From positions 1-6,176 of the forward strand of contig CAYUWG010000140.1 of assembly GCA_964448285.1 (NCBI GenBank): a stretch of 6,176 bases of DNA, read 5' to 3'. Under the pieces are notes generated by a model. That model was given only the letters and a program-made list of their open reading frames with translations. It did not search any database and had not been told where the DNA came from. Below, piece by piece: positions 1 to 5,399 of this stretch; position 1 is the stretch's first letter; each line of letters starts with the position of its first letter. The position numbers and the translations under genes were made by a program. The stretch is from CAYUWG01 sp964448285 (GTDB lineage Bacteria; Bacteroidota; Ignavibacteria; SZUA-365).

Positions 1-170
1 TCTTGTTCACGATAAAGCGGTGCCGGTAGTTGGCTTTCGGCCATACTTCGGCGGTCTTCTTCCAGCCACAGTAGGTGCACTAAGTCCTCAAGATCACGCT
101 TCACGCACCCGCGTACGTGATACACATCCCGTCCCTCCCGTACGATGGAGTAAAAACCGTGCTGAGTCAT
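1..170 (-). CDS. 5' part of an unrecognised gene, cut by the window edge
   Basis: An ATG at 170 opens a reading frame that stays open for 56 codons and leaves the window at position 1. The peptide begins MTQHGFYSIVREGRDVYHVR and continues with a stretch suggesting a helix (DLEDLVHLLWLEEDRR). The start is chosen because the ATG shares four bases (ATGA) with the stop codon of the upstream 185-aa gene, a usual sign of translational coupling; no good Shine-Dalgarno is visible. From memory, the pattern GFYSIV, then a variable turn, then Y.VR and a DLE.L helix recalls a widespread family of short uncharacterised bacterial proteins of roughly 100-130 residues. That resemblance is weak and gives no function. 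The composition is GC-richer than the neighbouring 185-aa gene. That the frame is coding is fairly likely; its identity is unknown. Confidence 0.7.
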   Translation of the reverse strand, partial: MTQHGFYSIVREGRDVYHVRGCVKRDLEDLVHLLWLEEDRRSMAESQLPAPLYREQ

Positions 171-724
171 GAGCCATATGGAGAACTGTTTCTCAATGCA
201 TATGCTGTTTCGGTGAGAAGCAGTGCTGCTACGATATTGAATCTTAGTCTCAAATCCTCATTCTTCACATTCAAAAACTCGAACACTTTATACAGATGAA
301 TTTTTTGTGATAATTCATTGTCAAATCTTTGATCAATTCTCCTTATTTCAAGGTCATGTGCGAAACGATTCCTTTCAAGTCGAATAGCGACAAAGGATTT
401 GTGAAGATGATCTTTAATAATACCCAATGCTAATAACAGATCACATCTTACACTAAATGAAATCAATGGGCCTTCAATACGTCCCTTGATTGTTTTGTCA
501 TCCTTCGTTTTTGCTTTGAATAGTTGATGGAACCAATGCTTTAACATATCATCAATTACAGCGACAGTTAAAATGATAGCGCCTCTATCTGATTCAATGC
601 TAAGTTCGTTTAAGAATAGATTGAACTTTTCCTCCCTTATAAATTGACTCAATTCAGGTGGAAGGCTAACCTTAATTATTTTTTCGATCTCAAGCTCCAC
701 CGGAGTGTTTGTTATGAAGTTCAT
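167..724 (-). CDS. MltR-like helical protein with HEPN-like RNxxxH motif
   Basis: This 185-residue protein is predicted mostly helical and soluble, with no signal peptide or membrane segment. Residues 44-62 (ESDRGAIILTVAVIDDMLK) and 85-103 (GPLISFSVRCDLLLALGII) match the pattern of the MltR/YggD family, named after the mannitol operon repressor of enterobacteria; length also fits. Residues 118-123 read RNRFAH, an R-N-x3-H arrangement like the catalytic signature of HEPN-fold RNases. A link to mannitol is unlikely, because no mannitol transport or dehydrogenase gene is nearby. The ATG at 724 overlaps the stop of the 51-aa gene (ATGA), with AAGGTGG just upstream, and the stop overlaps the next gene (ATGA). 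Sampled blocks are about 30-40% GC, much lower than the ftsH gene at the other end, so recent acquisition is possible. Family assignment is moderately sure; biochemical role is unknown. Confidence 0.9.
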   Translation of the reverse strand: MNFITNTPVELEIEKIIKVSLPPELSQFIREEKFNLFLNELSIESDRGAIILTVAVIDDMLKHWFHQLFKAKTKDDKTIKGRIEGPLISFSVRCDLLLALGIIKDHLHKSFVAIRLERNRFAHDLEIRRIDQRFDNELSQKIHLYKVFEFLNVKNEDLRLRFNIVAALLLTETAYALRNSSPYGS

Positions 725-876
725 TCCACCTTCGCTTCACTCTCTTCCGTCTCATCCTTCTCCGCGATCACGATATCGCTCGGGTCGTCCGACTCTTCCA
801 TATCAACGAACGCTCGCGCCCGGTCGTCATCAATGCCTTGTGAGATCAGCCATTCTATCTTTTCTTCTCGTGTCAT
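721..876 (-). CDS. very acidic 51-aa small protein
   Basis: A short ORF of 51 codons begins at an ATG at 876 and ends in a TGA overlapping the start of the 185-aa MltR-like gene by ATGA. The product starts MTREEKIEWLISQGIDDDRA and has an acidic tail (DETEESEAKVE). I count about 19 Asp/Glu against 6 Lys/Arg, a net charge near -13. Residues 1-25 look like one or two short helices; the rest is probably disordered. The start is uncertain: the Shine-Dalgarno is weak (GGAAGA close to the ATG), and the same frame stays open upstream for some 20 codons but offers no better start. It lies 63 bases after the 276-aa gene. I recognise no family. Close coupling to a HEPN-motif protein makes an interaction partner or antitoxin conceivable, which is inference only. 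Confidence 0.7.
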   Translation of the reverse strand: MTREEKIEWLISQGIDDDRARAFVDMEESDDPSDIVIAEKDETEESEAKVE

Positions 877-939
877 TTCTTCCAGCCCAATGTAACAAAG
901 AGGTCGTTTATTGCAATGCGGATAGGCTCGAAATCACTG

Positions 940-1770
940 TCACATTCTTGAAAGATTCATAACGAGATTATATGTGAACCAACCGTCGCCAGTCCGAAAT
1001 ATCTGGGGTTTCGCAGAACTTGCGTCACGATGAATGCCTATTCCATCCTCATATGGATTTATCGTTACAATCTTGCTGAACGGAATTCGCAGTCCTTTCC
1101 TCGGTCCGGTGAAATAGATATGCTTCGTTGAAACGCCGAGAATTCCATTGTCAACATGAGCCGTGTAAGCAGTTTCAACCGGAGTTCCCTTGAAAGCACC
1201 GGTTCGATAATAAACGCCCTTCGCAATTCGTACACTGACTCCCTGCGACCGACCGACAATTTCCCGCTTGACTCTCTCTTCAAGGTAGTCCGTATTGGCA
1301 AAAAGCCACACCATCGTCTCGGATTTTTGAAGATTGAACGGTAACTGCTCCGGCATCTCCATTCTTGTCGGAACTTCTCCATTTGTAAGGTCACGAATCG
1401 CTGCAGCTTTAACAGTGCGTGAAAACGCTCCCTTCCTTTCGAGATCATCCTGTGTTAGAGCGAAGTGCTTCTGGAAAGCCATCAGCCGCTCCTCTTCCTC
1501 TTCCGATAACAAGTCGTCATCGAGATACAAGTTTAATGCCTCGCTCCAACCATCGACCATTAACGTTGTGAGCTCGCTTGATTGAATGAACGACGATCGA
1601 GATATCCTCTCGAGATCTTTTTGTAACTGATCGAAATCGGACTGCGCTGTAATTGCTTTCACGACAGAGTCCTTGATTGTCAGCTTCCCTTCGTTGAACT
1701 TACTCTCACATTCTCGATGCTTCTTCTTCAGAAGCCCAGCAGGCTCATTACAATAAAGACAGTTACCCAT
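940..1770 (-). CDS. Cys/His knuckle protein with C-terminal PH/GRAM-like domain
   Basis: This 276-aa protein has three visible parts. Residues 4-21 hold C4-x2-C7-x10-H18-x2-C21, a likely zinc knuckle of the kind that opens many bacterial stress and phage-associated proteins. Residues 30-130 are helical; the segment DDDLLSEEEEERLMAFQKHF followed by ALTQDDL resembles the 'acidic turn, EE helix' units of TerB- or SHOCT-like regions. Residues 143-276 are beta-rich with GRSQGVSVRIAKGVYYR (173-189), HIYFTGPRKGLRIPFSKI (217-234) and a closing GDGWFTYNLVMNL; alternating strands plus a final helix suggest a bacterial PH or GRAM-type domain. From memory this C-terminal part is well conserved in proteins labelled hypothetical in many phyla. 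No signal peptide or membrane helix is seen, so it is probably cytoplasmic. The ATG at 1770 has AAAGGAG four bases upstream. Coding status is certain; function is not. Confidence 0.95.
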   Translation of the reverse strand: MGNCLYCNEPAGLLKKKHRECESKFNEGKLTIKDSVVKAITAQSDFDQLQKDLERISRSSFIQSSELTTLMVDGWSEALNLYLDDDLLSEEEEERLMAFQKHFALTQDDLERKGAFSRTVKAAAIRDLTNGEVPTRMEMPEQLPFNLQKSETMVWLFANTDYLEERVKREIVGRSQGVSVRIAKGVYYRTGAFKGTPVETAYTAHVDNGILGVSTKHIYFTGPRKGLRIPFSKIVTINPYEDGIGIHRDASSAKPQIFRTGDGWFTYNLVMNLSRM

Positions 1771-1837
1771 ACATCTCCTTTAAGGCTAATACGAACTTTG
1801 GTGCAAGCTTAATCATCGCATGGAGCAGATACTTCAT
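1763..1837 (-). CDS. 24-aa coupled micro-ORF, candidate leader or membrane peptide
   Basis: Between the 78-aa and 276-aa genes lies an uninterrupted 24-codon frame encoding a peptide that begins MKYLLHAMIKLAPKFVLALK and ends EMYG. Its ATG at 1837 overlaps the preceding stop as ATGA. A GGGGAG at 1850-1845 stands seven bases before it, inside the upstream gene. Its TAA lies within the first codons of the 276-aa gene (ATGGGTAA), and its codons AAG-GAG form that gene's ribosome binding site. The peptide has four lysines and one glutamate among hydrophobic residues, so an amphipathic or membrane-associated helix is possible, with a proline at 13. It may be a genuine small protein or simply a translational bridge. 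It is too short for family recognition, and chance cannot be excluded. Confidence 0.5.
   Translation of the reverse strand: MKYLLHAMIKLAPKFVLALKEMYG
1775..1781 (-). promoter_or_regulatory. ribosome binding site of the 276-aa gene
   Basis: AAAGGAG on the minus strand ends four bases before the ATG at 1770 and fixes that start. The site lies inside the 24-aa micro-ORF, so ribosomes translating the micro-ORF pass directly over it. Confidence 0.8.
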
Positions 1838-2070
1838 ACTTCTTCTCCCCATGTTCCCATCGTATCGACTATGTTGTTCCAGTCGCCAAGCATATTGTTA
1901 AGATGCGAGTACTTCAACTCCATCGAGGTTGAATCCTCGTATTGCCGAACAACGATTGGAAAGTCACTCGATGACGTAACGAGTAAAACGTACGTCTCAC
2001 CTTTCGTGTACCATTGATTCGATTCACCCTCATACCGAGCAGTGACTATGTTAAAGAGTTTGTAGGTCAT
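1834..2070 (-). CDS. unrecognised 78-aa protein
   Basis: The ORF starts at ATG 2070, preceded at four bases by AAAGGAG (2081-2075), and its start overlaps the upstream stop as ATGA. The protein begins MTYKLFNIVTARYEGESNQW and contains YTKGETYVLLV, PIVVRQYEDSTSMELKYSHL and a C-terminal DWNNIVDTMGTWGEEV. The alternation of short hydrophobic strands with polar turns suggests a small all-beta fold of about 60 residues, followed by a short acidic tail. No signal peptide, membrane helix, metal ligand pattern or catalytic motif is visible. The general look (YxxGxxYxLLV, then a strand and DWxxI) is like small phage- or island-borne proteins, but I cannot name a family. It is the second gene of the minus-strand train and shares the same strong ribosome binding site and spacing as the 276-aa gene. 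Confidence 0.85.
   Translation of the reverse strand: MTYKLFNIVTARYEGESNQWYTKGETYVLLVTSSSDFPIVVRQYEDSTSMELKYSHLNNMLGDWNNIVDTMGTWGEEV
1845..1850 (-). promoter_or_regulatory. candidate ribosome binding site of the 24-aa micro-ORF
   Basis: GGGGAG on the minus strand lies seven bases before the ATG at 1837, within the last codons of the 78-aa gene (Trp-Gly-Glu). Its good spacing is the main argument that the micro-ORF is translated; because it is also coding sequence, it may be accidental. Confidence 0.45.
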
Positions 2071-2324
2071 GATGCTCCTTTCATCCTACGTGCCGCCAGA
2101 AATAGCTGCTGCGGGCCTTCGCACACATGCTGCCGCGTAAGCACCCGCAGTGTCCGAGGTGATGCTTCGAGCCGGTTCGCATAGTACACCTCCGAAGCGT
2201 CGATCCCGTTCAGCCGGATTCCGCCATCCTTAACCGAGACAACCTTCCCGGCAACGAACTCCTGCGCACCACAGACGAACGCGACGAAGAGAAGAACTGC
2301 CAAACGCAAAAGGTGATGGGTCAT
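2067..2324 (-). CDS. exported, truncated staphylococcal-nuclease-like protein (possible relic)
   Basis: The ATG at 2324 gives 85 residues; a TTG one codon earlier is the alternative start. Residues 5-20 form a signal peptide (LLRLAVLLFVAFVCGA) with likely cleavage after Ala20. The mature part opens FVAGKVVSVKDGGIRLNGID, followed by ASE. This is very like the start of SNase/TNase domains, where a 'GKVV.V.DGDT' strand is followed by 'VRLNGIDAPE'. By that comparison R37, D42 and E45 correspond to the catalytic Arg, Asp and Glu of the nuclease. The metal-binding Asp of DGDT is missing, about eight residues appear deleted there, and the second half with the second catalytic Arg is absent. SNase domains need roughly 120 residues; only about 65 follow the signal. 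It is thus probably inactive or decayed, or an unrelated small protein. The stop overlaps the 78-aa gene start (ATGA). Confidence 0.65.
   Translation of the reverse strand: MTHHLLRLAVLLFVAFVCGAQEFVAGKVVSVKDGGIRLNGIDASEVYYANRLEASPRTLRVLTRQHVCEGPQQLFLAARRMKGAS
2075..2081 (-). promoter_or_regulatory. ribosome binding site of the 78-aa gene
   Basis: AAAGGAG on the minus strand lies four bases before the ATG at 2070, with the same sequence and spacing as the site of the 276-aa gene. It overlaps the last codons of the nuclease-like gene and supports the ATG at 2070 as the start. Confidence 0.8.
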
Positions 2325-2458
2325 CAATTTCCGAAGCGGTATAAAAAACGAGTGAACAATCCTGCGAATACAGGCAGCGGTAAAATAGGGATTTTTTGCA
2401 GCGAAGGATATAGGGGTGAACCCTCATTTTTCTGATGCCTGGTCCAAAATTTTTTGTG

Positions 2459-2491
2459 CCTATTCCTCACGAACCTGTCCCTATTGCTCAC
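2459..2491. repeat. 12-bp direct repeat pair phased at 21 bp
   Basis: CCTATTCCTCAC (2459-2470) and CCTATTGCTCAC (2480-2491) match at 11 of 12 positions, with starts 21 bases apart, about two helical turns. This geometry suits a tandem-bound regulator in a divergent promoter region. No regulator is identified, and chance repetition is possible. Confidence 0.4.
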
Positions 2492-2550
2492 AGGAAGAGA
2501 CAAAGTCCTTTCGTTCAGCGCTGTTTTCGTGACCTTCGGGGGCACAAATG

Positions 2551-2578
2551 TTGCGACGTGTGAAAGCGGATAGTTTTG
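2551..2578 (+). promoter_or_regulatory. candidate Bacteroidota-type promoter for the propeller gene
   Basis: TTG at 2551-2553 is followed after 17 bases by TAGTTTTG at 2571-2578. This matches the TTG ... TAnnTTTG pattern described for the main sigma factor of Bacteroides and Flavobacterium, with acceptable spacing. It would place the transcript start near 2584 and leave a leader of about 78 bases. Whether this lineage uses that consensus is unknown, so the call is tentative. Confidence 0.35.
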
Positions 2579-2645
2579 CCTGACTGCATCCATAAACATT
2601 CCCGACATAACATCTGCTTCCAGCACCACCTCTCACGAGATTCAT

Positions 2646-2651
2646 AGGAGG
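2646..2651 (+). promoter_or_regulatory. strong ribosome binding site of the propeller gene
   Basis: AGGAGG, an exact anti-Shine-Dalgarno match (extended by T at 2652), lies ten bases before the ATG at 2662. It decides the start and gives a protein that begins with a clean signal peptide. Confidence 0.85.
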
Positions 2652-2661
2652 TCCATCGCGT

Positions 2662-5352
2662 ATGTACGAACGTTACTGTCTGTTTTTCTTCATAACCCTT
2701 CTCGTTTCATCGGCTTCAACGCGAAGTCAGGGTACGCATCCGAAAAGCGGCAAAGCTGCCTTTCAATTGGAAACCGGCTTCGTTGAGAATGCCGGCCAGC
2801 TTGGGATGAACGACGATGCGAGGGAGGTTCTCTACTTCGCACATCGCGGCAACGTGCACGTGCATATGACATCGTCAGGATTCCGGTTCGTTGTTCGCAA
2901 TTTGGTCGCACGAAAGAACGGTCCTCTCGAAGCCACCGGGAAACCTGTTCCTGAAGCAGAGCAATCCTTCGCTGACATAGCGCTTCGCATCGATCTCAAT
3001 CTGATGGGTGCGAATCCGAGCACGAAAGTGGAACCGTTTCAGCGCAGACACTCCTGCGTCAATTACTATCTCACTCACTGTCCGAATGGAATCGTAAACC
3101 TCCCCGAGTACGAGCGCCTCGTCTATCGGGATATCTATCCTCACATCGATATGGTGGCTGCCGTTTCACCGGGTGGTCTGCACTACGAGTTCTACGTCCA
3201 TCCGGGAGGTGACCCGAAGAACATTCGGTTCGAAACAGCCGGAGTCGAAAGCCAGAGTCTCCATGACGACGGGACATTCCAGATGCAAACACCTCTCGGC
3301 ACATTCGTCGAAAGCGCACCCTTCACATACCAGATTGTCGATGGGAAAAAGGAAGCCATCGCGTCGGGATTCGTCTTTGAAGACGGAAAGCGCTCCTTCG
3401 CAGTCGGTAACTACGACCCCACTCGCACGCTTGTCATCGACCCATGGGTGACGTATATCGGCGGGAGCGCGGATGACCGTGTGAATGCCGTAACGACGAA
3501 CGCCGGCGGCAACGTCATCTTCGGAGGAGAAACGCAGTCGGTCGATTTTCCGAGGACGCCGGGCTTCCTGCAGGACACACTCCGCGGCGGCAGTGACAGC
3601 TTCATCGCGAAATTCAAACCGACGGGCGAGCGCATCTTCGCAACGTATCTCGGCGGTTCGCTTGAAGACCGTGCGCTCGCAGTGACAACGGGAGCGAACA
3701 AGGAGATCATTTACTCCGGAACAGCGACGAGCACGAATTTCCCTACGACGCCGGGCGTCTTCGCAACGACGAGCAAGGGGGGTGAAGAAGTGATCGTCGT
3801 GAAGCTCGATAGCAACGGGACGAGAATGTGGGCGAGCTACTATGGCGGCAAAGGCAACGACCGCGGTTCGAGCATCGCCGTCGATTCGAGCCGGAACATC
3901 ATCGTTGCGGGACACACGCTCAGCTCCGACCTTCCCATGCCGACGAATGCACTACAGCGCGTCTGGGGCGGATGGGACGACGGCTTTATCGTGAAATTCA
4001 CAACGCTCGGGAAGCGTGCCTGGTCAACCTACTACGGCGGCAGCGGCGGTGAACGTCTTACAGGCGTCACAGTCGGAGAAAAGGATAACCTCTACTTTTC
4101 CGGAAGAACGTGGAGCCTGAACTTTCCTGTAACGCCAGGGGCATTTCAAACGACGTTGGCAGGCTCGACGAATGACGAAGACGCCGTGGTCGTAAAACTC
4201 GACAGCAGCAGCCGTCGCATCTGGTCAACGTATCTCGGCGGCAGTAAGGAGGATATCGCAAACGCAATCGTTTACCATAAACAGGGGAAGATCACCGTGA
4301 CCGGCCGGGGTGCCAGTACGGATTTCCCGGTGACGACCGGTGCATTCCAATCGACGCCGATAGGCATGAACGATCCTTTCATCGCGACGTTCGATTCTGC
4401 CTGCGTTCTGCAATGGAGCACCTATTATGGCGGCTCAGCGGAGGATGAAGCTCTCGCAATAACCGCGGATACGGTAGGGAATGTCTATGTGGCCGGCTCG
4501 ACGAACAGCATCAACCTTCCCGTTCCGCTCTCTGCAGCCCAAACACAGAATGCCGGGGCACAGGATGCATTCGTCGTGAAGTTCGACGGATCGGGAAACA
4601 GGCAATGGGCGAGCTACTTCGGCGGCATTTTCGATGACTTCGCAACGTGCATTGCGTGGAATCGCTCGAATATCTTCATGGGCGGCCGGACGCTCAGCGA
4701 CAATTTGCCCCTCTTCAATCCGTTACACACGAAACAATTCGGGGCGGACGGCTTCCTCGCTCTTCTCACAGACGCCGGCGTCATACCCGTTGAGTTGATG
4801 TCCTTTCATGGCTCGTACAGCAAAGGCAACGTTACACTCACATGGGTTACCGCTTCAGAAACGGAGAATTACGGATTCGAGATCGAGCGACAACTTGCTC
4901 ATGAGAATTCATGGTCGGTGATGGGATTCGTCCGCGGTCATGGGACGACGGCGATGAATCAACGCTACCGGTATGTCGATCCCGTGGAGGCAAACAGTAT
5001 CGTGCGCTATCGCTTGAAGCAACGGGACTATGACGGCAGTACGGATTACTCACCGGTCATCGAAATCAATACCGCTGAACGCGAACGCTCCGTAGCGCTC
5101 ATCGAAGTCCACCCGTCACCCATTCATTCATCGGGAACGATATCGTTCTTCACACCCGACGAAGGAGCGCATGAACTTTATCTCTGCAACACGCTTGGGC
5201 AACGCATTCAACTGCTCTTCCAGCACGATGCACTCCGTGTGGGGTACCACAGCGTTCCGATCGATGTCGGTGGGTATGCAGCGGGAAACTATTTCCTCCA
5301 ATTGCAGTCGCCACGCGCAGGCACGGTGCACCGCTTGATTATACAACGATGA
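2662..5352 (+). CDS. secreted SBBP beta-propeller protein with T9SS-type C-terminal sorting domain
   Basis: This 896-aa protein is built for export. Residues 1-23 form a signal peptide (YCLFFFITLLVSSAS core). Residues 34-258 look like the N-terminal beta domain that precedes SBBP propellers (FVENAGQ; NYYLTHCPNGIV; YRDIYPHIDMV; TLVIDP), recently split off as DUF7948 if I recall correctly. Residues 262-706 hold seven beta-propeller repeats. Residues 707-803 resemble the FN3-like module common in Ignavibacteria surface proteins (LTWVTASETENYGFEIER; YRLKQRDYDGS). Residues 811-896 look like a type A T9SS sorting domain, with VHPSP near its start, YAAGNYFLQL, and the end HRLIIQR. Such proteins cross the outer membrane through T9SS and are anchored at the surface or released; ligand and function of this family are unknown. 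It is probably monocistronic, with its own promoter and a strong Shine-Dalgarno, and converges on ftsH. Confidence 0.95.
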   Translation: MYERYCLFFFITLLVSSASTRSQGTHPKSGKAAFQLETGFVENAGQLGMNDDAREVLYFAHRGNVHVHMTSSGFRFVVRNLVARKNGPLEATGKPVPEAEQSFADIALRIDLNLMGANPSTKVEPFQRRHSCVNYYLTHCPNGIVNLPEYERLVYRDIYPHIDMVAAVSPGGLHYEFYVHPGGDPKNIRFETAGVESQSLHDDGTFQMQTPLGTFVESAPFTYQIVDGKKEAIASGFVFEDGKRSFAVGNYDPTRTLVIDPWVTYIGGSADDRVNAVTTNAGGNVIFGGETQSVDFPRTPGFLQDTLRGGSDSFIAKFKPTGERIFATYLGGSLEDRALAVTTGANKEIIYSGTATSTNFPTTPGVFATTSKGGEEVIVVKLDSNGTRMWASYYGGKGNDRGSSIAVDSSRNIIVAGHTLSSDLPMPTNALQRVWGGWDDGFIVKFTTLGKRAWSTYYGGSGGERLTGVTVGEKDNLYFSGRTWSLNFPVTPGAFQTTLAGSTNDEDAVVVKLDSSSRRIWSTYLGGSKEDIANAIVYHKQGKITVTGRGASTDFPVTTGAFQSTPIGMNDPFIATFDSACVLQWSTYYGGSAEDEALAITADTVGNVYVAGSTNSINLPVPLSAAQTQNAGAQDAFVVKFDGSGNRQWASYFGGIFDDFATCIAWNRSNIFMGGRTLSDNLPLFNPLHTKQFGADGFLALLTDAGVIPVELMSFHGSYSKGNVTLTWVTASETENYGFEIERQLAHENSWSVMGFVRGHGTTAMNQRYRYVDPVEANSIVRYRLKQRDYDGSTDYSPVIEINTAERERSVALIEVHPSPIHSSGTISFFTPDEGAHELYLCNTLGQRIQLLFQHDALRVGYHSVPIDVGGYAAGNYFLQLQSPRAGTVHRLIIQR
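3445..4782 (+). repeat. seven tandem SBBP propeller-blade repeats
   Basis: A [WF]-x-[ST]-Y-x-G-G motif recurs at residues 262, 326, 390, 454, 521, 585 and 649, followed in most copies by an acidic [DE][DE]R-like turn. Spacings are 64, 64, 64, 67, 64 and 64 residues. Each unit also carries a G.T.S.[DN][FL]P segment and an FI.KF or VVKLD strand. Seven copies agree with the 'seven-bladed beta propeller' name of the SBBP family and suggest one closed ring. The fourth unit has a three-residue insertion (AGSTNDEDA region); the seventh departs most (WASYFGGIFDDF). The DNA repeats are diverged, so they are old. Confidence 0.9.
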
Positions 5353-5399
5353 CCAGCGATGTTCATCTCGTTAGGAGGATCACCGTTTCGTATTCGCGT

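Larger units (their letters stand above)
2325..2661. other. divergent intergenic region, about 340 bases
   Basis: This stretch separates the minus-strand gene train from the plus-strand propeller gene and should hold both promoters. It contains a 12-bp direct repeat, a candidate plus-strand promoter and the propeller gene's ribosome binding site, listed separately. A weak hairpin (AGGG-GTGAA-CCCT, 2412-2424) followed by five T lies between them. On the minus strand an open frame runs from a GTG at 2629 to a TGA at 2324 (101 codons). Its stop overlaps the nuclease-like start as TGATG, but it lacks a good ribosome binding site, has a strongly basic, low-complexity product (for example FVRNRHKKFWTRHQKN) and shows no domain. 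I therefore treat it as probably non-coding. I could not find a convincing promoter for the minus-strand genes. Confidence 0.6.

Noticed and set aside
889..916. Sigma70-like TTGCAA-N16-TACATT on the minus strand before the 51-aa gene
   Set aside because: Only about four of six matches in each box; such matches are common by chance, and the gene is close enough to be read from upstream.
908..943. An 11-codon GTG frame overlapping the stop of the 276-aa gene (GTGA)
   Set aside because: Too short, has no ribosome binding site, and ends 31 bases before the 51-aa gene; it does not bridge the gap as the 24-aa frame does.
705..962. Plus-strand frames of about 85 codons opposite the 51-aa gene
   Set aside because: The Ser/Arg/Pro-rich translations look like the reverse complement of an acidic protein; the minus-strand ATGA junctions favour the opposite strand.
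2412..2431. Hairpin AGGG-GTGAA-CCCT followed by five T, as a terminator
   Set aside because: A four-base-pair stem is too weak, and no plus-strand gene ends just upstream.
3166..3915. A 249-codon open frame on the minus strand opposite the propeller gene
   Set aside because: It is antisense to a clear repeat protein; its Arg/Asp/Glu-rich translation shows no domain and follows from the repeated codons of the real gene.
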